Shown piece after piece: positions 17,622 to 29,184 of a DNA stretch of 64,000 nucleotides. Numbering within the stretch: position 1 is the first letter of the stretch; each line of letters opens with the position of its first letter. The stretch covers positions 1 to 64,000 of the forward strand of contig BMUD01000019.1 in assembly GCA_014650015.1 (NCBI GenBank). The letters run 5' to 3'. The DNA is from Streptomyces griseoloalbus (GTDB lineage Bacteria > Actinomycetota > Actinomycetes > Streptomycetales > Streptomycetaceae). The notes under the pieces were generated by a model. That model saw only the letters and a list, made by a program, of their open reading frames with translations, did no database searches and had not been told where the DNA came from. The translations under genes and the position numbers were made by a program.

Positions 17622-19664
17622 ATGTCGGAGGCGGAGCGGGCGGGGACATCCCGTCAGAACATGAGCGCACGTCTCCTCGCCGGGCGGTACCGGCTGGGAG
17701 ATGTGCTCGGCCGCGGCGGCATGGGGACGGTGTGGCGCGCCGAGGACGAGACCCTGGGGCGGACCGTCGCCGTCAAGGAACTCCGCTTCCCGTCCAACAT
17801 CGACGAGGAGGAGAAGCGGCGGCTGATCACGCGGACGCTGCGCGAGGCCAAGGCGATCGCGCGGATCCGCAACAACGGCGCCGTGACCGTCTTCGACGTG
17901 GTGCAGGAGGACGACCGGCCCTGGATCGTGATGGAGCTCGTCGAGGGCAAGTCGCTCGCCGAGGTCATCCGGGAGGACGGGCTGCTGGAGCCGCGGCGTG
18001 CCGCCGAGGTCGGGCTCGCCGTGCTCGACGTGCTGCGCTCCGCTCACCGGGAAGGCATCCTGCACCGTGATGTGAAGCCGTCGAACGTGCTGATCGCCGA
18101 GGACGGCCGGGTCGTGCTCACCGACTTCGGCATCGCCCAGGTCGAGGGCGACCCGTCCATCACCTCGACCGGCATGCTGGTCGGCGCTCCCTCCTACATC
18201 TCCCCGGAGCGGGCCCGCGGGCACAAGCCGGGGCCGGCGGCCGACCTGTGGTCGCTCGGCGGGCTGTTGTACGCGTCGGTGGAGGGCACACCGCCGTACG
18301 ACAAGGGGTCCGCGATCGCGACGCTGACGGCGGTGATGACCGAGCCGCTCGAGGAGCCGAAGAACGCGGGACCGCTCAGGGACGTCATCTACGGACTGCT
18401 CACCAAGGACGCCGCGCAGCGGCTCGACGACGCCGGTGCCCGGGCCATGCTGAACGCCGTCATCCGGGCGCCCGAGCCCCAGGGAGCCGACCACGAGCCG
18501 GCGGACGCGACGAAGGTCGTGCCGCTGCCCGAGCAGCCCTCGGAGCGTGCGAACGGCGGGGGCAGGCGGGGCGAGGAGGCCGGGGAGAAGCTGCGGGGCG
18601 CGTTGCGTTCCGTGCGGAAGGCGGCGGTGACCGCCGGCTCGGCCGGCGCCGCCGCGGCGTCCCGCGCCAAGTCCGGCAACGGCACGACCCCTTCGGCGTC
18701 CGGGACGGACGCCGGGACCTCGCGGACGGCGGCAGGGTCCAGCGGGGCCCGTCCCGGCACGGCGTCAGGCTCCGCCTCCGCCCGTACCTCTGCCTCCCCC
18801 TCCGCGCCGGCCTCGGCCTCCGGCGGGCGTAGTTCGGGGTGGCCGGTGATGACGCCGCCGGATCTGCCGGCGAGGCCCGCGCCGCGGGCGCCGCTCACCG
18901 ATGTGGTGCCCCGGCGGACGCTGGTCGTCATCGCGGTGGTCGTGGTGCTCGCCGTGCTCGGCGTCGTGCTGGCCCTCACGCTCAGCGGCGACGACGAGGG
19001 CGACAAGGGGGCCAAGGGCAGCGGTGGCGACCGGACCGTCGCCGGCCAGGACCCGAGTGCCGACACCAAGAACGACGAGGGGGACGGCGCCCGCACCGAC
19101 GGCACCCGCACCGACGGCACGGCGACCGAATCGGCGGGCGCGGGGCCGGGCGCGGGTGCGAGTTCGGCGCCCGCCGACCCCGGCAGCGGGACCGGTGGGC
19201 CGGACGACTCGGCCGAGGACGGCGGCGGCGCCCCGGTCAAGGAGACGTACGAGGGGAGCCAGGGGTACTCGATCGGACTGCCCAAGGGGTGGAAGTTCCG
19301 GTCGACGGGGGCCGCGGGGGACCGGTTCACCGGACCCGACGGGCAGAAGCTGCTCATCGGTTGGACGACCACGCCGAAGGACGACCCGGTCGCGGACTGG
19401 AAGAACCAGGAACGCGGCATGGTGCGTGCCCAGTACCAGCGGATCCGCATCGAGGCGGTGGACTACCGGGGGTGGAACACGGCCGACTGGGAGTTCACCT
19501 ACGTGGAGAACGGGACGAAGTACCGGTCCATCGACCGGGGTGCCGTCGTCAACGACGGGCTCGGGTACGGGCTGATGTACACGGCGAAGGCCGCCCAGTG
19601 GGGCGGCGAACAGCGCAAGGACACCTGGCGCACGCTGACGAAGACGTTCGAACCGAAGTCCTGA
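17622..19664 (+). CDS. membrane Ser/Thr protein kinase 1 of 5
   Basis: A 680-residue Hanks-type kinase starting at ATG 17622 behind GAGGGGACGC. The kinase domain covers about residues 15-275. It has the Gly loop LGRGGMG, Lys52 in VAVKEL, HRDVKPSN at 148-155, DFG at 168-170 and SYISPER. A Ser/Ala-rich linker of about 150 residues follows, then one membrane helix near 431-453 (RRTLVVIAVVVVLAVLGVVL). An acidic linker leads to an extracellular domain from about 545 (GYSIGLPKGWKF...). That last domain is paralogous to those of neighbouring kinases and probably senses an envelope signal. It is the first of five tandem kinase genes, all rightward. Confidence 0.9.
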   Translation: MSEAERAGTSRQNMSARLLAGRYRLGDVLGRGGMGTVWRAEDETLGRTVAVKELRFPSNIDEEEKRRLITRTLREAKAIARIRNNGAVTVFDVVQEDDRPWIVMELVEGKSLAEVIREDGLLEPRRAAEVGLAVLDVLRSAHREGILHRDVKPSNVLIAEDGRVVLTDFGIAQVEGDPSITSTGMLVGAPSYISPERARGHKPGPAADLWSLGGLLYASVEGTPPYDKGSAIATLTAVMTEPLEEPKNAGPLRDVIYGLLTKDAAQRLDDAGARAMLNAVIRAPEPQGADHEPADATKVVPLPEQPSERANGGGRRGEEAGEKLRGALRSVRKAAVTAGSAGAAAASRAKSGNGTTPSASGTDAGTSRTAAGSSGARPGTASGSASARTSASPSAPASASGGRSSGWPVMTPPDLPARPAPRAPLTDVVPRRTLVVIAVVVVLAVLGVVLALTLSGDDEGDKGAKGSGGDRTVAGQDPSADTKNDEGDGARTDGTRTDGTATESAGAGPGAGASSAPADPGSGTGGPDDSAEDGGGAPVKETYEGSQGYSIGLPKGWKFRSTGAAGDRFTGPDGQKLLIGWTTTPKDDPVADWKNQERGMVRAQYQRIRIEAVDYRGWNTADWEFTYVENGTKYRSIDRGAVVNDGLGYGLMYTAKAAQWGGEQRKDTWRTLTKTFEPKS

Positions 19665-19817
19665 GCATGAGCGGTCCGCGGAATGGGGAGTGAGATGTGG
19701 CATCCCCGCTCTGCGGGTTGCCTCCGGCACGTATCGTGAGTGCTTGCGGACCGTACGCAGCCGGAACGGCCCGCTGGGCGAACGGACCCGACCGACCGTA
19801 GTGCCGGGGGAGGCAAC

Positions 19818-22340
19818 GTGGACGACTATGCGGGACGGGTTCTCGCCGACCGCTACCGCCTGCCCCTGCCGCCCTCCGACGAGTACGAACTGACCGAGAC
19901 CCGCGCCTTCGACACATACAGCGGGCAGGAGGTCCTGGTCAGGCAGGTTCCGCTGCCGGAGGTCGTCGAGGCCGAGGTGCTCGACGCCGAGGGGCTGCCC
20001 GACGGCTTCACCGCCCGTGACGGGGGCACACGCCGTGCCGGCTTCGGGCCCGCGTCCGCGCGCCCGGGCACACGGCGGCCCACCGACCCGGTCGTACGGC
20101 GCGCGGTCGAGGCCGCGCAGGCGGCGGCCGCCATCCCCGACCACCCCCGCCTGGACCAGGTCTTCGACGTGTTCGCCGAGGGCGGTTCGCTGTGGATAGT
20201 CAGTGAACTCGTGGCCGCGCGCCCGCTCGCGGCCCTGCTCGCCGAGGAGCCGCTCTCCCCGTACCGGGCGGCGGAGGTCGCCTCCGACGTCCTGACGGCA
20301 CTGCGGGTGCTGCACTCCCACGGCTGGGTGCACCGCAACATCACCGCGCGGACGGTGCTCGTCTCCGACGACGGCCGGGTGATGCTGACGGGACTCGCGG
20401 TCGGCGCGGCGGAGGAAGCACTGTGCGGCTACGACCCGGTGCCGGCCCCGGACGAGGAGCCCGGGCGGGGAGCGGGGGCGCAGGCGCCGGGTCCGGCCGC
20501 GGAGCCCGCGGGAGCGCTGCACTCCGGGCGTGGCCCGTCCTGGCCGCCCGGGTTCGCCGCCGACCCCGATTCCGACCCCGATGCCGCCCGCCGGGCCGCC
20601 ATCGAGGCACGGTCCGGTCGGCTGCCCGGCGGCGGAGGTGACACGCCGGGCGGTCTCTCGCCCGTGGCGGCCCCTCGCGCCCTCGACAGCGCGGGGGACG
20701 TGCGGGCGGCCCGCGCCGGGGCCATCGCCGCGTACCGGGCGGGTGCCCGTGCCGCCGCCCGGGTGCAGGAGGCTCAGCAGAGCGGCCGGGCGGCCCTGCC
20801 CGGCGCCCGGCCCGTTCCCGACGGCGGTGGTGGCGAAGGCGCGGCGGCCGGTGCGGTTCCGCCGGGACAGATAGCCGACCCCTACGGCGTGGGCGCCCCC
20901 GGCCGGTACGGCCCCACACCCGGCACAGGCACAGGCACAGGCAGCGCACCGGGCGCCGTCGGCGGCAGCGGACGTACCGGCTCCGAAGGCCCCGGCGCTC
21001 CCGAGGCATCCGGCGGCCCGGATGGGGCCGCCCCGCCCGCGCGTTGGGACGACCTCGTGGCGCATGCCTCCGCGCGCCGGGGTCCGACCACGGCGTTGGC
21101 CGCCGAGCGGGCGCGGCAGGCGCGGATGGCCGTCGTCGGCCCCGTGACCGAGCGGTGGGCACCGGAACAGGCCGGACCCGTGCACGAGAACTGGCAGCTG
21201 GCCGCGCCGATCGGACCCGCCACCGACCTCTGGGCCCTGGGCACGCTGCTGTTCCGGGCCGTACAGGGACATGCGCCGTACCCCGAGGAGTCGACGGCCG
21301 AGCTGGTGCAGATGGTGTGCGCCGAGCCGCCCGCGTTCGCCGAGGAATGCGGGCCGCTGCGGCCGGTCGTGGAGTCGCTGCTGCGTCAGGACCCCACCGA
21401 ACGCCCGGACTTCGAGGAACTGCGCGGCTGGCTGCGGTCGCTGGTGCGGTCGGCGCCCGAGCCCGAGGCCGGCGTACACGTCATAGCGGCACCGCCCGTC
21501 GACGCGAGCCGACTGCCCGTCATACGGCGTCGGGGCGAACTGGTGCGCAGGCGGCGGGCCGGGCTCCCCGCCCACCACGCACGGCACAAGCGGGCCAAAG
21601 GGGAGGCCGGCTCCCCGCGCCGGCTCGGCCGCACCCTGCTCCTGCTGGTGCTGCTCGCCATGGCGGCGGCGATCGCGTACGCCATCCTGTTCCTGCCGAA
21701 GTCGGGCGAGGAGACGACGGGGGCGGGCGGTTCGACCGACCGCACCGGAGCCGCCGGTGAGGTCGGCGAGGCACCGAGCGCGCCGGACGCCGGCGGAGAG
21801 CCGGACACCGGACAGAACGCGCCGGACCCGAAGGACAGCCCCGGGGAGTCGGCCGCGTCCACCGAGACGCAGACCAACGGACCCGAGGTCGCCGACGGCT
21901 TCACCCTGCGCAAGGACCCGGAGGGTTTCCGGGTCGCCGTCGCCGAGGGCTGGCAGCGCACCGCGAAGAACGGCAGTGGCCAGGTCGTCTACGCCGACGG
22001 TGACTTCGAACTCATCGTGGTACCGGGCCGGGACAGCGCGCAGCGGTACGGCAGCGACCCCATGGCCTACCAGCGGGACGACGAGCGCGAGCTCCAGCCC
22101 TACCGGGACTCCAGCTGGGCCACCTCCACCGGCCTGAAGACCATCGAGGTGGGCGGACGGACCATGGCCGAGGGCCAGTTCACCTGGACCGGGAACGCGG
22201 GCGAGCTGTACGTCCGTAACCTCGCGGCGCTGATCGACGGCCGCTACCACGTGGTGCAGGTGCGCGGCCCGGAGGCCGAACGGGACGAGGTGACACGGCT
22301 GTACGAACAGGCGGCGGCCACCTACCGGTTCACGGGCTGA
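19818..22340 (+). CDS. membrane pseudokinase 2 of 5
   Basis: An 840-residue protein starting at GTG 19818 with GGGGAGG four nt upstream. It has the kinase fold but lost the catalytic residues. There is no GxGxxG loop. The VAVK Lys is replaced (EVLVRQ). HRD is HRN at 172-174 (WVHRNITARTVLV). DFG is GLA at 192-194 (LTGLAVG). About 250 residues of low-complexity Gly/Ala/Pro sequence are inserted in the activation segment before the C-lobe resumes (IGPATDLWALGTLLFRAVQG). One membrane helix lies near 607-628, followed by an outer domain similar to those of its neighbours. It cannot phosphorylate in the normal way. It probably regulates the flanking kinases. Confidence 0.88.
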   Translation: MDDYAGRVLADRYRLPLPPSDEYELTETRAFDTYSGQEVLVRQVPLPEVVEAEVLDAEGLPDGFTARDGGTRRAGFGPASARPGTRRPTDPVVRRAVEAAQAAAAIPDHPRLDQVFDVFAEGGSLWIVSELVAARPLAALLAEEPLSPYRAAEVASDVLTALRVLHSHGWVHRNITARTVLVSDDGRVMLTGLAVGAAEEALCGYDPVPAPDEEPGRGAGAQAPGPAAEPAGALHSGRGPSWPPGFAADPDSDPDAARRAAIEARSGRLPGGGGDTPGGLSPVAAPRALDSAGDVRAARAGAIAAYRAGARAAARVQEAQQSGRAALPGARPVPDGGGGEGAAAGAVPPGQIADPYGVGAPGRYGPTPGTGTGTGSAPGAVGGSGRTGSEGPGAPEASGGPDGAAPPARWDDLVAHASARRGPTTALAAERARQARMAVVGPVTERWAPEQAGPVHENWQLAAPIGPATDLWALGTLLFRAVQGHAPYPEESTAELVQMVCAEPPAFAEECGPLRPVVESLLRQDPTERPDFEELRGWLRSLVRSAPEPEAGVHVIAAPPVDASRLPVIRRRGELVRRRRAGLPAHHARHKRAKGEAGSPRRLGRTLLLLVLLAMAAAIAYAILFLPKSGEETTGAGGSTDRTGAAGEVGEAPSAPDAGGEPDTGQNAPDPKDSPGESAASTETQTNGPEVADGFTLRKDPEGFRVAVAEGWQRTAKNGSGQVVYADGDFELIVVPGRDSAQRYGSDPMAYQRDDERELQPYRDSSWATSTGLKTIEVGGRTMAEGQFTWTGNAGELYVRNLAALIDGRYHVVQVRGPEAERDEVTRLYEQAAATYRFTG

Positions 22341-22537
22341 GCCGAGACCGTGCCAGCGGCCGGACCGACACGCGTGCGGCCGGCCGAACCGCGAATGCCA
22401 CGCATGCGCGGGCGTTTTGGTTGCCTCCCGTCCCCTACAGCGACAACCATCACAGTGCGGTCTCCTTGGCACCCCGTTGGTTCCCAGGAACGGCCGGGAT
22501 ACTTACCCTGGCCCTGTCAAGACCATTGCGGGGCAAC

Positions 22538-24193
22538 GTGAATCAGATGCAGGGCTCGCTCGTCGCGGGCCGCTACCGGCTCGGCGACTCCATCGGGAGC
22601 GGCGGCATGGGCCGGGTGTGGCGCGCACACGACGAGGTGCTGCACCGATCCGTCGCCATCAAGGAACTGACCGCGGCGCTCTACGTCTCCGACAGCGAAC
22701 AGGCCATGCTGCTGGCGCGCACCCGCGCGGAGGCGCGGGCGGCCGCGCGCATCAACCACTCCGCGGTCGTCACGGTGCACGACGTGCTGGAGCACGACGG
22801 CCGGCCCTGGATCGTGATGGAACTCGTCGAGGGCCGCTCGCTGGCCGACGCGGTCAAGGAGCAGGAGCGCGTCGAGCCCCGCGAGGCCGCACGCATCGGC
22901 CTGTGGGTGCTGCGCGCGCTGCGCGCCGCCCACGCCGCCGGCGTGCTGCACCGGGACGTCAAGCCCGGCAACGTCCTCCTCGGCCGGGACGGCCGGGTGC
23001 TGCTCACCGACTTCGGCATCGCGCAGATAGACGGCGACACGGCCATCACCCGTACCGGAGAGGTCGTCGGCTCGGTCGACTACCTCGCGCCCGAGCGGGT
23101 CCGCGGTCACGACCCCGGCCCCTCCTCCGACCTGTGGGCGCTCGGGGCGACGCTGTACACGGCGGTGGAGGGCAGATCTCCGTTCCGCCGCACCTCGCCG
23201 CTGACCACCATGCAGGCGGTCGTCGAGGAGGAGGCCGACGCGCCGCGGCAGGCCGGCCCGCTCACGCCCGTCATCAGCGCACTCCTGCGCAAGGATCCGG
23301 CCACCCGGCCCGACGTGGCCCAGGTCGAGCAGATGCTCGCCGAGGCGGCGGAGGGACGCCGCCCGCACGCGGCGCAGGAGTACGTGTCGACCCAGGCCGT
23401 CGACGCGCATGTGCCGCTGCCGCAGGAGATCAGACCGCAGGCCGTCCCGGTGGCCGCGCCGCGGTACCCGCAGGGCGGCGGTTCCACGGCCGTCCAGACG
23501 CCCTACGGGCCCGGTGTCGTCGCGCCCCGTCGGCGGGTGCGCGGGCGGGTGATCGCCCTGGTCGTCGTCCTGGCCGCGCTCATCGGCGGGGGAACCGCGG
23601 TGGTGCTTCAGCAGGAGGGCCGGGGCGGCACCACGGTCGGTCCCTCCCCGACGCCCACACCCACCGGCGCACCCGATCCCACGCCCGGCGCCACCAGGAC
23701 GGGCGGGACCGACTCGGCGGGGGGCCTGCCCGAGGGCTGGGTACGCCGTACCGATCCCTACGGATTCTCGGTGGTCCTCCCCGGCGAGGACTGGCGGCGT
23801 GTCGTCTTCGACGAGGAGACCAGGCAGGTCGACTACACGCCCGACGGCGGCAAGCACTTCCTCCGTATCGCCGCCGACGACTCGCCCGACTTCGACGACC
23901 CGTACGAGCACCTGAGCGATCTGGACCAGCAGATAGGGCAGCGCCTGGTCGACTACCGGCAAGTGGGTCTGGAGCGCCGCGTCTACCGTGACCGCGACAG
24001 CGCGCGGCTGGAGTACAGCTGGACCGCGCTGGCCAAGGACACGGACTTCCCGGGGCCGTACCGGGCGATCGACCAGATGTACCTCTCGCGTGACGGCGTC
24101 GAGTACGCGATCTACATGGCCGGCCCGGCCGCCGACTGGGCCACGACCCGCGAGCAGTTCGAGACGGTCCTGCAGGGGTGGCGCGAGCCCTGA
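22538..24193 (+). CDS. membrane Ser/Thr protein kinase 3 of 5
   Basis: A 551-residue kinase. GTG 22538 with GCGGGGCAAC upstream is chosen over an upstream ATG that would add 39 unrelated residues. ATG 22547 is a further alternative. Catalytic features are intact: IGSGGMG, VAIKEL, HRDVKPGN at 138-145, DFG at 158-160, VDYLAPER. One membrane helix lies at about 337-357 (RVIALVVVLAALIGGGTAVV). A Thr/Pro linker leads to the paralogous outer domain (GWVRRTDPYGFSVVLPGEDW ... QFETVLQGWREP). The domain layout is the same as in kinase 1. Confidence 0.9.
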   Translation: MNQMQGSLVAGRYRLGDSIGSGGMGRVWRAHDEVLHRSVAIKELTAALYVSDSEQAMLLARTRAEARAAARINHSAVVTVHDVLEHDGRPWIVMELVEGRSLADAVKEQERVEPREAARIGLWVLRALRAAHAAGVLHRDVKPGNVLLGRDGRVLLTDFGIAQIDGDTAITRTGEVVGSVDYLAPERVRGHDPGPSSDLWALGATLYTAVEGRSPFRRTSPLTTMQAVVEEEADAPRQAGPLTPVISALLRKDPATRPDVAQVEQMLAEAAEGRRPHAAQEYVSTQAVDAHVPLPQEIRPQAVPVAAPRYPQGGGSTAVQTPYGPGVVAPRRRVRGRVIALVVVLAALIGGGTAVVLQQEGRGGTTVGPSPTPTPTGAPDPTPGATRTGGTDSAGGLPEGWVRRTDPYGFSVVLPGEDWRRVVFDEETRQVDYTPDGGKHFLRIAADDSPDFDDPYEHLSDLDQQIGQRLVDYRQVGLERRVYRDRDSARLEYSWTALAKDTDFPGPYRAIDQMYLSRDGVEYAIYMAGPAADWATTREQFETVLQGWREP

Positions 24194-24275
24194 CGCACCC
24201 GGGCGCGCTGACGAGCGCCCGCTTGGCCGAATCGCCGTACCGGAGGGGACACATCCGGTGAGGCATGATGGGCCC

Positions 24276-25664
<1,389 letters not shown>

Positions 25665-25744
25665 GTTCCAGCGACGGTCACGGGTCTGTGACCGGTCCCC
25701 CTTCGCAGTGGATACGCGGGGGCGTGGCGCGATATGGATGAACC

Positions 25745-27379
25745 ATGAGCAGCAACGGGGGAGCCCGCCACGGGGCCGATGAGCCAACCAGTTTCCGTCT
25801 GCGACCGCCCAACTCCCACCCGCCCGCGGCCGTCCCGCACCCCGGCAACCCGTACGCGGCACCCACCCAGGTGGTCCCACCGCAGACGCAGAACCGACTG
25901 ATAGCCGGCCGGTACCGGCTGCTCGCCAAGCTCGGACACGGCGGTATGGGTACGGTCTGGCGGGCCAAGGACGAGACGATTGACCGCGAGGTCGCCGTCA
26001 AGGAGCCCAGCGTCCCGGACCACCTTCCCGAACGCGAACGTTCCAACGCCTTCGAGCGGATGCGCCGCGAGGCCCGCGCCGCCGCCCGCCTCGACCACCC
26101 CGCGGTGGTCAACGTCCATGACGTCGCGGTGGTGGACGGTCAGCCGTGGATCGTCATGGAGCTGGTCCAGGGCCGTTCCCTGGGTGCCGTGCTGCAGGAG
26201 GAGGGCACCCTCTCCGTACGCGAGGCGGCCAGGGTCGGCCTGGAGGTGCTCGGCGCGCTGGAGGCCGCCCACGCGGCGGGCATCCTGCACCGCGACGTGA
26301 AGCCGGACAACGTGCTGCTCGGCCGGCACGAGCGGGTCGTCCTCACCGACTTCGGCATCGCCCGGATCGAGGGCGAGACCAACCTGACCGACACCGGCGG
26401 CTTCGTCGGTTCGCCCGAGTACATCGCGCCGGAACGGGTGCTGGGCCAGCGCCCCGGCCCCGCCTCCGACCTGTGGTCGCTCGGTGTGGTGCTGTACGCG
26501 GCGACGGAGGGCGTCTCACCCTTCCGCCGCAGCAACACCCCGGCCACTCTCCAGTCCGTCCTCAACGCCGTGCCGGCGCCGCCCGCCTCCGCGCAGGGAC
26601 CGCTGGCCGAGGTCATCACCGGTCTGCTGCAGAAGGACCCGGCGCGCCGTCCGAACGCCGCCCAGGTCCGCGCCGTACTGGAAACGGCCGCGCACCCGCC
26701 CGCCCCGCGCCCCACGCGTGTCGTCCGGTTCCCCGCCGCGGGCTCCGGAGGCAAGGGCGTCCGGATCGGCCGCAGGACGCTGACCGGGCTGGCGGCGGCG
26801 GTGGTCGCGGGAGCGGTGGCGGCGTACCTGGTGATCGCGGACCCGTTCGCGGGGCCGCTGCCGGACGGCTGGAAGCGGCACGACCTCGGAGACCGGGTGG
26901 GTGTCGCCCTCGCGGTGCCGGAGGGCTTCGTGAAGGACGCGCCCGCCGACGACTCGGACGGGACCACGGTCTCCTTCACCGACCCGAGCGGACTGGTGCG
27001 GATCGAGACCGACCGCGACCTGGAGGCCGAGGACGAGGACGGCGAGATCGAGGCCTCGGCCTCGGAGCGGGCCTTCGCGGAGTGGGACGAGCTCAAGGAC
27101 GGCGACTACTCCTGGGGCATCGCCGCCACACCGGCGCCCAGGGGGAAGCCCCGCGAGACCACGTACAAGGACCGCGAGGCGGCCACCAACACCCTCGTCT
27201 ACACGACGAGCGACGGGCCGACACCGCTGGTGCGCGAGGCGCAGGTCATGTACTACCGGAACAAGGACGGCGACATGTACCGGCTCCGGGTCGTGTACCC
27301 GGGCAAGGGCTACTTCGCCGAGGACGGGCGGGAGATCGCCCGCGCGGTCTTCACCTCGTGGGACATCCATACACTCTGA
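25745..27379 (+). CDS. membrane Ser/Thr protein kinase 5 of 5
   Basis: A 544-residue kinase. A Pro-rich N-terminal tail of about 50 residues precedes the kinase domain (LGHGGMG, VAVKEP, HRDVKPDN at 182-189, DFG at 202-204, PEYIAPER). VAVKEP replaces the usual VAVKEL. A membrane helix lies near 345-365. The outer domain (VGVALAVPEGFVKDAPADDS ... EIARAVFTSWDIHTL) is an acidic, diverged version of those in kinases 1-3. It is the last gene of the run; a palindrome follows after 34 bp. Confidence 0.9.
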   Translation: MSSNGGARHGADEPTSFRLRPPNSHPPAAVPHPGNPYAAPTQVVPPQTQNRLIAGRYRLLAKLGHGGMGTVWRAKDETIDREVAVKEPSVPDHLPERERSNAFERMRREARAAARLDHPAVVNVHDVAVVDGQPWIVMELVQGRSLGAVLQEEGTLSVREAARVGLEVLGALEAAHAAGILHRDVKPDNVLLGRHERVVLTDFGIARIEGETNLTDTGGFVGSPEYIAPERVLGQRPGPASDLWSLGVVLYAATEGVSPFRRSNTPATLQSVLNAVPAPPASAQGPLAEVITGLLQKDPARRPNAAQVRAVLETAAHPPAPRPTRVVRFPAAGSGGKGVRIGRRTLTGLAAAVVAGAVAAYLVIADPFAGPLPDGWKRHDLGDRVGVALAVPEGFVKDAPADDSDGTTVSFTDPSGLVRIETDRDLEAEDEDGEIEASASERAFAEWDELKDGDYSWGIAATPAPRGKPRETTYKDREAATNTLVYTTSDGPTPLVREAQVMYYRNKDGDMYRLRVVYPGKGYFAEDGREIARAVFTSWDIHTL

Positions 27380-27412
27380 ACGCACTGAACTCCGGCACGG
27401 ACGGAAGTCAAC

Positions 27413-27449
27413 GCCCTGATCAGGGCATTCGTTGCCAGCGTTCACTGGC
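27413..27449 (+). terminator. two small hairpins after the kinase cluster
   Basis: A perfect palindrome GCCCTGATCAGGGC (27413-27426) is followed by GCCAG/CTGGC (27434-27449). They could end kinase transcription or be operator sites for the downstream dehydrogenase, whose start is 72 bp away. Confidence 0.4.
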
Positions 27450-27521
27450 GTCGTGTGAGCGGGGCGTGAATCTGTTACCGACGGGTACACAAAGCGTCCG
27501 CCCGGGCATACCCTGCGCCTC

Positions 27522-29135
27522 ATGACGGACGCGCAGACCCGGGAAACGACCGGCACCAACCCCCTCGCCCCCGCCCCGGAGGGCGCCCGCACCGCCGCCG
27601 ACGTGGTCACGCCGGAGCTGGTCGCGCAGCTCACCAAGGGCGTGGCCGGCTCCGGCCGGACCGCCAACCACACGCCGTTCACCGGCGAGAAGCTGGCCGA
27701 CCTGCCCGAGTCGACGCCCGAGGACGTGGCGAAGGCCTTCGAGGCGGCCCGCGCCGCCCAGGCCGTGTGGGCCCAGATCCCGGTACGGGAACGTGCCGCC
27801 GTACTGCTCCGCTTCCACGACCTGGTGCTGGAGCGCCAGGCCGAGGTGCTCGACCTGATCCAGCTGGAGACCGGCAAGGCCCGGCTGCACGCCCACGAGG
27901 AGGTGCAGGCCGTCGCCGTCGCCGCCCGCCACTACGGCCGCCGGGCCGCCGCGTATCTGCGGCCCAAGCGGCACGCGGGGGCCATGCCGACCCTGACGAA
28001 GGTCACCGAACTGCGTCACCCGCGCGGTGTCGTCGGCCAGATCGCCCCGTGGAACTACCCGCTCGAACTCTCCGTCGGCGACGCGCTCCCGGCGTTCGTC
28101 GCCGGCAACGCGGTCGTGATGAAGCCCGACACGGAGACCTGCCTGACCGCGCTCTGGGCCCGTGACCTCCTCGTCGAGGCCGGGCTGCCCGCCGACGTCT
28201 TCCAGGTCGTCCTCGGTGACGGCCCGGTGGTCGGCCCCGAGGTGGTCAGGCACGCCGACTACGTCTCCTTCACCGGCTCCACCCGCACCGGCCGCGAGGT
28301 CGCCCAGGGCGCCGCCGCCCGGCTGGTCGGCGTCTCCCTCGAACTCGGCGGCAAGAACGCCATGCTGGTGCTGGAGGACGCCGACCTCGACAAGGCCGCC
28401 GCGGGCGCCGTCCGCGCCTGCTTCTCCTCCGCGGGCCAGCTGTGCATCTCCATCGAACGGCTGTACGTCCACGAGGCGATCGCGGACGCCTTCCTGGAGC
28501 GTTTCACCGCCCGGACGAAGGCGATCCGCCTGGGCACGTCCCTCGCCTACGGCGCCGACATGGGCTCCCTGGTCGGCGAACGCCAGCTGGACGCCGTCAC
28601 CCGGCACGTCGACGACGCCGTCGCCAAGGGCGCCCAGGTGCTCGCGGGCGGCACGGCCCGCCCGGACATCGGCCCCTACTTCTACGAGCCGACCATCCTC
28701 GACGGTGTCGAGGCCCCGATGAGCGTCTGCTCGGAGGAGACCTTCGGTCCGGTCGTCTCGATCTACCGTTTCTCGTCCGACGACGAGGCGGTCGAGCGTG
28801 CCAACGCCACGCCGTACGGCCTGAACTCCTCGGTCTGGACGAAGGACGCCCGGCGCGGCCGCGAGATCGCCGCGCGGCTGCGCACCGGCACGGTGAACAT
28901 CAACGAGGGGTACGCGCCCGCGTACGGCAGCGTCCAGTCGCCAATGGGCGGCATGAAGGAATCCGGGCTCGGCCGCCGGCACGGCTCCGAGGGCATCCTC
29001 AAGTACACCGAGGCCCAGACCGTCGCCCACCAGCGGCTGCTGCCGATGGCCCCCTCGCTCGGCATGGACGACGAGAAGTACGCGGCGTTCATGAGCCGCA
29101 GCCTGCGCCTGATGAAGGCGTTCCGCTTCCGCTGA
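27522..29135 (+). CDS. NAD(P)-dependent succinate-semialdehyde dehydrogenase family protein
   Basis: A 537-residue aldehyde dehydrogenase. Motifs in order are APWNYPLE, FTGSTRTGREVA (cofactor site), LELGGKN (general base Glu) and SSAGQLCIS with nucleophile Cys308. SEETFGPVVS and MGGMKESGLGRRHGSEGI follow. It most resembles GabD2-type succinate-semialdehyde dehydrogenases, though aldehyde specificity cannot be proven from sequence. It is followed after 49 bp by a GMC oxidoreductase on the same strand. An alcohol-to-aldehyde-to-acid pathway is a reasonable inference. Confidence 0.85.
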   Translation: MTDAQTRETTGTNPLAPAPEGARTAADVVTPELVAQLTKGVAGSGRTANHTPFTGEKLADLPESTPEDVAKAFEAARAAQAVWAQIPVRERAAVLLRFHDLVLERQAEVLDLIQLETGKARLHAHEEVQAVAVAARHYGRRAAAYLRPKRHAGAMPTLTKVTELRHPRGVVGQIAPWNYPLELSVGDALPAFVAGNAVVMKPDTETCLTALWARDLLVEAGLPADVFQVVLGDGPVVGPEVVRHADYVSFTGSTRTGREVAQGAAARLVGVSLELGGKNAMLVLEDADLDKAAAGAVRACFSSAGQLCISIERLYVHEAIADAFLERFTARTKAIRLGTSLAYGADMGSLVGERQLDAVTRHVDDAVAKGAQVLAGGTARPDIGPYFYEPTILDGVEAPMSVCSEETFGPVVSIYRFSSDDEAVERANATPYGLNSSVWTKDARRGREIAARLRTGTVNINEGYAPAYGSVQSPMGGMKESGLGRRHGSEGILKYTEAQTVAHQRLLPMAPSLGMDDEKYAAFMSRSLRLMKAFRFR

Positions 29136-29184
29136 GACAGCGGCCACCCAGCACCGGAACCACCGCTTTCAACGAGGAGAGCAC

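Noticed and set aside
18765-22472. Very long open frame of about 1235 codons on the minus strand opposite kinases 1 and 2
   Set aside because: It is antisense to two clear coding genes, is rich in Arg/Gly/His with no domain, and arises from the codon bias of the real genes.
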